A DNA stretch of 19,293 nucleotides from Opitutus sp. GAS368 (GTDB lineage: Bacteria > Verrucomicrobiota > Verrucomicrobiia > Opitutales > Opitutaceae), in NCBI GenBank assembly GCA_945861235.1, contig CAMATV010000016.1, positions 1 through 19,293 on the forward strand, written 5' to 3'. The translations under genes were made by a program, and so were the position numbers. Positions 7,564 through 14,229 of this stretch are shown piece after piece; positions within the stretch are counted from its first letter, which is position 1, and each line of letters opens with the position of its first letter. The notes beneath the pieces were generated by a model, which worked only from the letters and a program-made list of their open reading frames with translations, made no database searches and was not told the origin of the DNA.

Positions 7564-8220
7564 TCAGTGGGTCTGACCGCCCGCTCGACGAATGTCGCGG
7601 CGGGTGACCAGCGAAATCGCCACCACCCCAGTGATCGCGGCGATCATCGCACTAAGGGGGAGACTCGGTTGGCCGCGTTTCGCTTGGTGCGGAAGAAAAG
7701 GCACGTGCACGAATCCGCCGCGCACTCCTTTCCGGCGCACGAGTGCGCGCATCAGACGGTAGAAAACGTGGTTGCACACAAACGTTCCGGCCGTTGGCGA
7801 CACCGCCGAGGGGATTCCTCGCGCGGTGAGCCCAGCGACGATGGCCTTGATCGGTAACGTGGACCAATACGCCGCCGGACCACCGCGCATGATCGGCACG
7901 TCCACCGGTTTCACGCCGGCATTGTCGGGGATCAGCGCATCGTCGACGTTGATCGCCACTCTTTCCGGCGTGATCGCTGAACGACCGCCCGCCTGCCCCA
8001 CGCACACAACCAACTCCGGCCGCACCACCCGCAACCACCGTAGCAACTCCTCCGCGCTCGTGCCAAACACACACGGCAGGACCGCGCCGACCACTGCTCG
8101 GCCCTCGATTATTTTTCCATCAAGTGCGCGCGCAATCTCCGCCGACGGATTGATCGTCTCCCCGCCGAACGCCTCAAACCCGGTGACCAACACCGTCCTG
8201 CGTTTTTTATCCATGTTCAT
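7564..8220 (-). CDS. pcp: Pyroglutamyl-peptidase I
   Basis: Pcp is a cytosolic cysteine peptidase (family C15) that removes an N-terminal pyroglutamate (5-oxoproline) from peptides. The 218-residue sequence starts with the typical VLVTGFEAFGGETINPS. The catalytic triad is visible as E86 (in TPERVAINVDD), C149 (GTFVCNHVFY) and H172 (GGFVHVPFLP). An alternative start two codons later is possible. It is the last gene of the pxpB-pxpC-pxpA-DUF969-DUF979-pcp operon, 31 bases after DUF979. Its product, 5-oxoproline, is the substrate of PxpABC encoded upstream in the same operon, which strongly supports the call. The C-terminal about 20 residues (RRDIRRAGGQTH) are basic and unremarkable. Confidence 0.96.
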   Translation of the reverse strand: MNMDKKRRTVLVTGFEAFGGETINPSAEIARALDGKIIEGRAVVGAVLPCVFGTSAEELLRWLRVVRPELVVCVGQAGGRSAITPERVAINVDDALIPDNAGVKPVDVPIMRGGPAAYWSTLPIKAIVAGLTARGIPSAVSPTAGTFVCNHVFYRLMRALVRRKGVRGGFVHVPFLPHQAKRGQPSLPLSAMIAAITGVVAISLVTRRDIRRAGGQTH

Positions 8221-8251
8221 CCGTGTGCTCCGTAGTTAAAAATGTCCGCCT

Positions 8252-9208
8252 TCAATAAACACAGCCATACATCAGCCCCACATTAAAAAGCCAGATCGCT
8301 CCCGCAAACGGCGCCTGCGCTTTGATCACCGCATAGTCGTCTTTCAGCTCCAGTAGCCTTGCGGGCACGACATTAAAATTGGCCGCCATCGGCGTGACCA
8401 ACGTCCCGCAGTAACCGCTCAGCATCCCGAGTGTACCCATCACCGCCGGATCCCCTCCGTGGGTCTGCACGATGAACGGTAATCCCACTCCCAGCGTCAT
8501 CACGGGAAATGCGGCGAACGCGTTCCCCAACAAAACCGTAAAGAGCACCATGCCTCCGCAGTACGCGACCACCGCCACCAACGGAAACTGCACCGGCAAC
8601 GCCGTCGCCACGAGCCCCGCAATGACACCCCCCACGCCCGCTTTTGCCATGATGCCACCGAGGGCCGCCAACATCGCGGGTAAAATCAGCGACCAGCTGA
8701 GTAATTGCAGCAGCCTCCCGCCCTCCCGCGCTGCGGCCAGCGGGCGTTCACCCGTCGTCCGTAGCGCCGCCGCCAAGCCGACGACACAACCCAACCCGAG
8801 TGCGCTTTGCGCCACCTGCTTCGGATTGACCAGCGAGACATCGCCGAATTTTACCCAGTCCAATCCCGCGCCGCCCACGATCGCTACGACCGGCACCCAC
8901 AGCACGGGCCACAGGAGCCGGTTGCCGAGCACCTCCGCGCGTTTCGTCAACACCGCAGAGTCTACCCGCGCAAACTGCGGGGCACCCACCCGCTTGGTCG
9001 CGACCAAGCTCGTGAGCCCGAGCACGGCATAGCCCACCGCGATCGGCGGGAGCCATTTGCCCAGGCCGACCGCAACCGCCAGTAACAACCAAAAAATCGC
9101 CGAGCCCCATCGCTGCGGATGGGTCACATCCCACGCGACCAGCGCGCCCACCGCCGCCAAGACGACGCCGCACCCCACGAGAAACAGATCGAGCGTCAGC
9201 AACGTCAC
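8252..9208 (-). CDS. DUF979 family polytopic membrane protein (putative 5-oxoproline or peptide transporter subunit)
   Basis: This 318-residue protein is hydrophobic almost throughout, with about eight to ten membrane segments, such as LFLVGCGVVLAAVGALVAW, IFWLLLAVAVGLG and LVAVVAYCGGMVLFTVLLG. Polar, glycine-rich loops near the C-terminus (GNAFAAFPVMTLG, then GYCGTLVTPMAANFNVVP) look like re-entrant or substrate-binding hairpins of ion-coupled transporters. I chose GTG 9208 as the start because it overlaps the DUF969 stop as GTGA. A longer frame from 9295 would add 29 Gly-rich residues that are simply DUF969 in another frame. DUF969 and DUF979 occur side by side in many bacteria, often near pcp. 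Transport of pyroglutamyl peptides or 5-oxoproline is inferred from context only. Confidence 0.85.
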   Translation of the reverse strand: MTLLTLDLFLVGCGVVLAAVGALVAWDVTHPQRWGSAIFWLLLAVAVGLGKWLPPIAVGYAVLGLTSLVATKRVGAPQFARVDSAVLTKRAEVLGNRLLWPVLWVPVVAIVGGAGLDWVKFGDVSLVNPKQVAQSALGLGCVVGLAAALRTTGERPLAAAREGGRLLQLLSWSLILPAMLAALGGIMAKAGVGGVIAGLVATALPVQFPLVAVVAYCGGMVLFTVLLGNAFAAFPVMTLGVGLPFIVQTHGGDPAVMGTLGMLSGYCGTLVTPMAANFNVVPARLLELKDDYAVIKAQAPFAGAIWLFNVGLMYGCVY

Positions 9209-9891
9209 GGCGCACGCTCCTTCGCCGCCGCCGCCGCCTTTTTCAATCGCGCATCGAGTCGCCGATACCGCCACCACCCCACCAACACCACCCACAGAGC
9301 TGTCGGGAGACTCCAGAGCTTGAGGTCACTCAGGGCGACGGCGACACCCGCATTGTCGAAAAACGCCTTGATCAGCAGCAACGCGCCAACCGCCACGACG
9401 ATATCGTCCGAGAAAAAATTTCCCACGTTCTCCGCCGCCGCCGCGTGCGCCCGGATCTCGTCGCGCGACGGCGGGCTCGACGTTCCGGGCCGCACCAACG
9501 CGGCACCTTCGGCCATCGGTGCAATCAACGGACGGACCATGGCGGCATGATTGCCGATGCTCAGCCCAAACATGCTCGTGACACCCCGGAGCAGTTGATA
9601 GGTCCAGAGCACCCGCCCAGCCGTCGCCGCAGTGGCACGCCGAATCAGCATCGCCACCCGCTCCTGCAGACCGTGCCGCTCCAATACGCCGACGATCGGC
9701 ACCATCAAAATGATCGGCAACATGAGCGCCCGGTTGTCGGTGAAAAACTGCCCGATCATCGCCACGACTTCGTTGAACGAAAAGCCCGCCGCCACTCCCG
9801 TGGTGAGCCCGCCGGCGACGACGACCAGCAGCGGATTGGCCCGTAACGTGAAACCGATTACAACGACGAACAGGCCGAGTAACGTGATCAT
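9205..9891 (-). CDS. DUF969 family membrane protein (partner of DUF979)
   Basis: This 228-residue polytopic membrane protein has hydrophobic segments at about residues 2-18 (LLGLFVVVIGFTL), 22-38, 57-75 (LPIILMVPIVGVLE), 160-185 (IVVAVGALLLIKAFFDNAG) and 190-207, ending in a basic cytoplasmic tail (RYRRLDARLKKAAAAAK). The polar segment RGVTSMFGLSIGNHAAMVRP in the middle is typical of DUF969. Its start overlaps the pxpA stop (ATGA, 9888-9891) and its stop overlaps the DUF979 start (GTGA, 9205-9208). This tight coupling suggests that the two membrane proteins form one complex, like split halves of an ion-coupled transporter. The family is experimentally uncharacterised as far as I know. The substrate is inferred from the flanking pxp and pcp genes. 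Confidence 0.87.
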   Translation of the reverse strand: MITLLGLFVVVIGFTLRANPLLVVVAGGLTTGVAAGFSFNEVVAMIGQFFTDNRALMLPIILMVPIVGVLERHGLQERVAMLIRRATAATAGRVLWTYQLLRGVTSMFGLSIGNHAAMVRPLIAPMAEGAALVRPGTSSPPSRDEIRAHAAAAENVGNFFSDDIVVAVGALLLIKAFFDNAGVAVALSDLKLWSLPTALWVVLVGWWRYRRLDARLKKAAAAAKERAP

Positions 9892-10583
9892 ACGCCAAAC
9901 GCTCTGATTTCGATTCCCGATTGCCGCAGCTCAACGTGCAAACGTCGCGCCAATGCCACCGCGTGCGCCCCGTCGCCATGCAAGCAGATGGTATCCGCTC
10001 CGGCCCGCACCATCCGTAACGCCTGCGCGATCGCTACCGCTTCATCCGTGATGACCGCTCCCGCTTCGGCTCGCGGCGTCAGCGCGCCATCCGCGCGATA
10101 AGTGCGGTCCGCAAACACTTCCTCGGCGACCCGCAGCCCGACACGTCGCCCCGCCCGCACCAGTTCGCTGCCGCGCAACGCGAAGATCACCAAGCGTGCA
10201 TCGACCGCGTGGACCGCTCCCGCGACCGCTTCAGCGATGACCGCGTCTCGCGCCGCCAGATTATAGAGCGCACCGTGTGGCTTCACGTGCACCACGGTGC
10301 CGATCTGTTGCAACGCCCGCACCTGCCGCTCCACGAGGGCCCGCACCTCGGAGGCCGCGAGGGCCCATTCCCGCCGCCCGAAATTTTTCCGATCTGCAAA
10401 TCCCGGATGCGCGCCGATCGCCACGCCGTGTTGTCGCGCGAGCGCCACGGTCGCCTGCATCGTCGTCTCATCACCCGCATGCGCGCCGCAGGCGATGTTC
10501 GCCGACGTGATGACCGTCATCAGTTCGGCATCGTGCCCCGCGCCTTCACCGAGATCGCAATTAAGATCAATGCGGAGCGACAT
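9888..10583 (-). CDS. pxpA: 5-oxoprolinase subunit A (LamB/YcsF family)
   Basis: PxpA is the cytosolic LamB/YcsF-family component of PxpABC, which hydrolyses 5-oxoproline to glutamate using ATP. The 231-residue length is normal for the family. Signature motifs are present: IDLNCDLGEG (about residues 5-14), ANIACGAHAGD (28-38), GAHPGFADRKNFGRR (57-71), VKPHGALYN, EVFADRTYRADGALTPR and ICLHGDGAHAV. The His and Asp residues in these motifs line the active site of this TIM-barrel-like, polysaccharide-deacetylase-related fold. It starts 2 bases after the pxpC stop and overlaps DUF969 by 4 bases. The older annotation as lactam utilisation protein refers to the same family. Confidence 0.96.
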   Translation of the reverse strand: MSLRIDLNCDLGEGAGHDAELMTVITSANIACGAHAGDETTMQATVALARQHGVAIGAHPGFADRKNFGRREWALAASEVRALVERQVRALQQIGTVVHVKPHGALYNLAARDAVIAEAVAGAVHAVDARLVIFALRGSELVRAGRRVGLRVAEEVFADRTYRADGALTPRAEAGAVITDEAVAIAQALRMVRAGADTICLHGDGAHAVALARRLHVELRQSGIEIRAFGV

Positions 10584-10585
10584 AG

Positions 10586-11509
10586 TCAGCGCATCTTTTC
10601 GGCCAGTCCCTCTCGCAGCAAGGCCAGGGCTCTCGCGCGGTCCAGAATAAGTTGGTGCGCCGCTTCCAGCGTTACTTCCCGAAAACGCAGCGTGTCGCCC
10701 GGTTTCAGCTGCGCGACGAGCGGCAGATCTACGCTGATGACGTGAGCGATTTGCGGATACCCGCCAATTGTCTGGGCATCCGCCATCAACACGATCGGTT
10801 GTCCGTCTGGGGGCACCTGCACCGTCCCCGGCGCGACGGTCGCGGAAACGAGTTCTCCCGCGTCACGACGGACCACCGCCGGTCCGGCCAAACGCACGCC
10901 CATGCGGTCCGACTTCGACGTCACCTTAAACCCCGCCGTGGTCAGCGCGCCGTCAAACTCGCCTGCCTGCGCACCGCGGACGATTCGCACCGTCGGTGCA
11001 GCCGAGTAGGACGGCAACATCCGTTCATCGAGATGCCAGCGATCCACCATCTGCCGGGAGACCGCTGCGGCGCGCAGCTCATCGCCGTCGCGCAGCGCGC
11101 GCCCCTCCAGTCCACCCAGCGCCGCTCGCAAATACGTGCCCCGTCCACCCAAGACGACGGGGACATCGAGGCCACCGGCGACCGCGAGATAACCGCGACA
11201 GCCCGTCCGCGCAGCGCCAAATTTCACGCGCTCACCGGCGCGCACGCGCACCGGTTGCCACCTGGGCACGGCACCGAAATCTCCGCCTCCCATCGCAATC
11301 GTGGTGTCGGCGGTGAATACGAGTTCCGGCCCCGTCAGTGTGAATTCCAGCGCGGCCGCGTCCTCCGCGTTGCCCACCAATAAATTTACCACGCGCAGCG
11401 CCATCGCATCCATCGCTCCGCCGAGCGGCACGCCCGCTGCGCGATGGCCGCGCCGCCCGAGGTCCTGCACCGTCGTGAGCATCCCGGCCCGAATAACCGT
11501 TATCGCCAT
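10586..11509 (-). CDS. pxpC: 5-oxoprolinase subunit C (biotin-dependent carboxyltransferase-like)
   Basis: This 307-residue protein belongs to the KipA/allophanate-hydrolase-subunit-2 family. It opens with ITVIRAGMLTTVQDLGRRGH and the conserved GVPLGGAMD, followed by NAEDAAALEFTLTGPEL, GCRGYLAVAGGLDVPVVLG and the C-terminal segment PPDGQPIVLMADAQTIGGYP. No biotinyl or carboxylase domain is attached, so the common label biotin-dependent carboxyltransferase is misleading. With pxpB overlapping upstream and pxpA downstream, the role is 5-oxoprolinase subunit C, which works with PxpB in phosphorylating 5-oxoproline. Its start lies inside pxpB (10-base overlap). Confidence 0.95.
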   Translation of the reverse strand: MAITVIRAGMLTTVQDLGRRGHRAAGVPLGGAMDAMALRVVNLLVGNAEDAAALEFTLTGPELVFTADTTIAMGGGDFGAVPRWQPVRVRAGERVKFGAARTGCRGYLAVAGGLDVPVVLGGRGTYLRAALGGLEGRALRDGDELRAAAVSRQMVDRWHLDERMLPSYSAAPTVRIVRGAQAGEFDGALTTAGFKVTSKSDRMGVRLAGPAVVRRDAGELVSATVAPGTVQVPPDGQPIVLMADAQTIGGYPQIAHVISVDLPLVAQLKPGDTLRFREVTLEAAHQLILDRARALALLREGLAEKMR

Positions 11510-12174
11510 GCGGCAAACTCCTCCGCGTTGATCGCGCGAAACGTCACCCGGTCCCCCGCCCGCAAGAGCGCAGGCTCATGGCGTCCTCCGTCGAAGAGTC
11601 GCAACGGCGTGCGCCCAATGAGATTCCAACCGCCCGGCGTCATCAGCGGATAGACCCCCGTCTGCGCGCCACCGATTCCCACTGTCCCCGCCGGCACCGC
11701 CGTGCGGGGCGTCGGCCTTCGCGGCGTGTGGATTTTCTCAGGCAGACCACCGAGATAAGCAAAGCCGGGCGCAAATCCGATCGCCTGCACGAGGTAGTCA
11801 CCTCCAGCGTGCAGGGCCACGACTTCCTCGGAACTGAGCCCCGCCTGTGCGGCGACGTCGGCGAGGTCCGCCCCTCCTTCGCCACCATAGCACACCGGAA
11901 TTTCAATCACCCTCCCTTCCCGCCTCAAGTCGGCCGTCTCCACGCGTTCCGCCCGCGTCGCGATCTCCCGGCACAGCCGCTCATATCCACCGACCTGCGC
12001 GACGTCGTAAAACACGGTCACGTTCGCAAACGCCGGCACAACATCGACCACGCCCGCGGGTCGGTCGCGCTCGAGCGCCGCAGCTAACGCCCACACTCGC
12101 CGCAGCCCCGTCTCGTCGAGGCCGGAATCGAGCGCGACAACAACGGCGGAATCGCCGAGAGGCGTGAGCGTCAT
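11500..12174 (-). CDS. pxpB: 5-oxoprolinase subunit B (KipI/allophanate hydrolase subunit 1 family)
   Basis: This 224-residue protein begins MTLTPLGDSAVVV, as is typical for KipI/PxpB. The core family block is intact: GFAPGFAYLGGLP, TPRRPTPRTAVPAGTVGIGG, QTGVYPLMTPGGWNLIGRTP. In Bacillus the relative KipI inhibits the sporulation kinase KinA. With pxpC and pxpA next to it and no sporulation genes in view, the 5-oxoprolinase role is the better reading. This is the first gene of the six-gene minus-strand operon, so the operon promoter must lie to its right, in the 271-base gap before the divergent lipoprotein gene. Confidence 0.95.
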   Translation of the reverse strand: MTLTPLGDSAVVVALDSGLDETGLRRVWALAAALERDRPAGVVDVVPAFANVTVFYDVAQVGGYERLCREIATRAERVETADLRREGRVIEIPVCYGGEGGADLADVAAQAGLSSEEVVALHAGGDYLVQAIGFAPGFAYLGGLPEKIHTPRRPTPRTAVPAGTVGIGGAQTGVYPLMTPGGWNLIGRTPLRLFDGGRHEPALLRAGDRVTFRAINAEEFAAWR

Positions 12175-12445
12175 ACCGTCACTATTCGCGTGCCTCTGTC
12201 CGCCGCAAAAGAAAAAGTCCGGCGCTGGGGTGAGCGCCGAGCTTGCTTGGTTCCGATCGCTGATCAGTCAGCGCTGGGCCGACTCAGCACAACAGTTCAG
12301 TGGAGTGCAGGGCCGTCCCTTGCCGACCTGCCGCTGCGCTAAACACAACAGTCTTATCACCGGCGCGTTCACAAACGATGCGGTGGTCGAGAATCGACTA
12401 GTTTGGTTTGCGGTCGGGCAACAAACCCGAAATTTTCATGTACTC
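12175..12445. other. Divergent promoter region between pxpB and the lipoprotein-resB-ccsA operon
   Basis: Both flanking operons read away from this gap, so it should contain two promoters. On the minus strand, TTGCGG (12203-12208) and AATAGT (12181-12186) are 16 bases apart and only six bases from the pxpB ATG. If real, the transcript would be nearly leaderless, but I would not rely on it. Two small stems are visible: GGCGCT/AGCGCC (12221-12226 and 12233-12238), and CGCTGA/TCAGCG (12258-12263 and 12268-12273). Their role is unknown. A plus-strand frame open from ATG 12164 runs through the gap into the lipoprotein, but it does not look coding. Confidence 0.5.
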
Positions 12446-13054
12446 ATGCGTTTCACGATCCTTCCCCTCGCCGTCACGGCGGCGTTGTGTTTTACTGTCA
12501 GCGGCTGCAGCGACCCTGAGGTCACCACGTACCGCGTCGCCAAAGAAACTCCACCCGCCGCCAGCGCAGCGGCGAAGGGCCCTGCGGCCGCCGGCCCCGC
12601 TACCATGGCCAACACCCCTGTCCCCACGGCCGACGGCGAGAGCCTGACTTGGACCGCTCCCGCCCACTGGCAAGCGAAGCCCGCCACGGCCATGCGCAAG
12701 GGCAGCTACGCAGTCCCGACCGACGGCGGCCCGCCCGCTGACTTGTCGATCACAGCCTTCCCCGGCGATGTCGGCGGCGAACCCGCCAACATCAACCGCT
12801 GGCGCGGACAAATCCAACTCTCCCCCGCCAGCGACGCCGATCTCGCCACCGCCATCACCCGCTTCGAAAACAGCGGACTCACGTTCGCCGTCGTCGACTT
12901 TGAAAACGGCCAACAGCGCGTCCTCGGTGCGATCATTCCGTTCCGTGGGAGCACGTGGTTCGTCAAGCTCACGGGCCCGGCCACTGAGCTCACCAAAGAA
13001 AAGCCGGCCTTTCTTACGTTCCTGAAGACTGTGAAGCCCCCCTCTACGCCATGA
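12446..13054 (+). CDS. Lipoprotein encoded ahead of System II cytochrome c biogenesis genes
   Basis: ATG 12446 gives 202 residues with a lipoprotein signal: MRFTILPLAVTAALCFTVSG-C, lipobox V18-S19-G20-C21. A low-complexity Ala/Pro linker (about residues 35-60) follows, then a compact domain with LTWTAPAHWQAKPATAMRKG, ADLSITAFPGDVGGEPANI, NRWRGQIQ and a closing STWFVKLTGPATELTKEKP. I recognise this W/GG-containing domain only as something that recurs in this phylum and its neighbours; it has no assigned activity. The stop overlaps the resB start (ATGA, 13051-13054), so the protein is made together with ResB and CcsA. A role in delivering apocytochrome or heme on the outer face of the membrane is plausible inference. 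The frame continues upstream to 12164, but the lipoprotein signal fixes the start. Confidence 0.85.
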   Translation: MRFTILPLAVTAALCFTVSGCSDPEVTTYRVAKETPPAASAAAKGPAAAGPATMANTPVPTADGESLTWTAPAHWQAKPATAMRKGSYAVPTDGGPPADLSITAFPGDVGGEPANINRWRGQIQLSPASDADLATAITRFENSGLTFAVVDFENGQQRVLGAIIPFRGSTWFVKLTGPATELTKEKPAFLTFLKTVKPPSTP

Positions 13055-14229
13055 ATCTTGCCGTTCGTTCCGTCCGCGATTTTTTCGTTTCGCTCAAACT
13101 CACCGTCGTCCTCCTCGCGCTCTCGCTCATCCTCGTCTTCGCGTCGACCCTCGCGCAAGTCGACCTCGGCATCTATGCCGTCCAGGAAGAGTTTTATCGC
13201 TCGTTTATCGCGATCTGGCACGTCGGCGGCATTTTTATTCCGCTCCCCGGCGGCTACCTCGTCGGCGGCCTGCTCCTCATCAACCTCCTTTCGGCGCACG
13301 TCTACCGGCTCAAACTGGAGTGGCGTAAAGCCGGCATCCAGCTCACGCATTCCGGTCTGATCGTGCTCTTGCTGGGCGAACTTTTCACGGGCCTCTGGCA
13401 GGAAGATTTTCAGATGACGATCTCCGAGGGCGATACGAAAAACTACTCCGAAAGCTTTCGCCTCTACGAACTCGCCGTCATCGACACCACAGACCCGAAG
13501 ATGGATGAGGTCGTGGCGATCCCCGATGCCAAGCTCGCCAAGGCTGCCCTCATCCAACACCCGAAACTGCCGTTCCGCGTGGCGACGAAAGCCTACTTCC
13601 CCAACACCACCCTCGCCCGTCGCGATGCGGCTGCACTTTCGCCCGCCGCCGCCGCCGTGCCGGTCGCGACGCGGGGCATCGGCAGCAGTGTCGCTGTGAC
13701 GCCACTCCCGCTCACCTACAAGATGAACGAAATGAACGTGCCTTCCGCGGTCGTGGAACTCATCAGTGACGAGGGCTCACTCGGCTCTTGGCTCGTCTCG
13801 CCCCATCTCGGTGCGCCGCAAACCTTGTCTCACGCCGGCCGCACGTGGCGGTTGGAACTGCGCATCGCCCGCGCTTACAAACCGTTTTCCCTGCAGCTGC
13901 TCAAGGTGACGCACGACATCTACGTCGGAACCGATCTCCCCAAGAATTTCTCCAGCCGGATCAAGCTCACCACCCCGGACGGCCGCGACGACCGGGAAGT
14001 TCTCATCTACATGAACAACCCTCTGCGCTACGGCGGCTACACGTTTTTCCAATATCAGATGGATAGCTCGCGGGGTCAGACCGGCCTGCAGGTCGTGCGG
14101 AATCCCAGCTGGCTGCTGCCCTACATCGCCTGCATCATGATGACCTTCGGCCTCCTCCTTCAATTCGGCCTGAGCCTCCGCGCCTTCATCGCAAAACGCC
14201 GCACCACCGCCAAACCCGCCGTCGTATGA
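13051..14229 (+). CDS. resB: Cytochrome c biogenesis protein ResB/CcsB
   Basis: ResB is the apocytochrome-handling half of the System II cytochrome c synthetase in the cytoplasmic membrane. The 392-residue protein has the expected four membrane segments: about 12-36 (SLKLTVVLLALSLILVFAST), 70-88, 97-115 (LTHSGLIVLLLGELFTG, with conserved H100) and about 350-375 near the C-terminus. A large extracytoplasmic domain lies between the third and fourth. The conserved block before the last helix (LRYGGYTFFQYQM, then LQVVRNPSW) matches the family. It overlaps the lipoprotein gene and ccsA by 4 bases on each side, so the three form one operon. An Ala-rich insertion (about residues 195-212) is unremarkable. 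Confidence 0.93.
   Translation: MNLAVRSVRDFFVSLKLTVVLLALSLILVFASTLAQVDLGIYAVQEEFYRSFIAIWHVGGIFIPLPGGYLVGGLLLINLLSAHVYRLKLEWRKAGIQLTHSGLIVLLLGELFTGLWQEDFQMTISEGDTKNYSESFRLYELAVIDTTDPKMDEVVAIPDAKLAKAALIQHPKLPFRVATKAYFPNTTLARRDAAALSPAAAAVPVATRGIGSSVAVTPLPLTYKMNEMNVPSAVVELISDEGSLGSWLVSPHLGAPQTLSHAGRTWRLELRIARAYKPFSLQLLKVTHDIYVGTDLPKNFSSRIKLTTPDGRDDREVLIYMNNPLRYGGYTFFQYQMDSSRGQTGLQVVRNPSWLLPYIACIMMTFGLLLQFGLSLRAFIAKRRTTAKPAVV

Noticed and set aside
9209..9295. Longer start for the DUF979 protein at 9295
   Set aside because: The added 29 residues (Gly-rich) are DUF969 sequence read in another frame. The GTG at 9208 gives a natural hydrophobic start and a GTGA overlap.
10586..11509. Urea or allophanate metabolism (biotin-dependent carboxylase)
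   Set aside because: There is no biotin carboxylase, biotinyl carrier or allophanate amidase domain in the window. The pxpA partner and pcp define a pyroglutamate role.
11500..12174. KipI-type sporulation kinase inhibitor
   Set aside because: The family is the same, but the adjacent pxpC, pxpA and pcp and the absence of sporulation genes point to the 5-oxoprolinase subunit.
12164..12445. N-terminal extension of the lipoprotein from ATG 12164
   Set aside because: It would bury the lipoprotein signal peptide about 95 residues inside the protein and overlap the pxpB start. The extension has no coding character.
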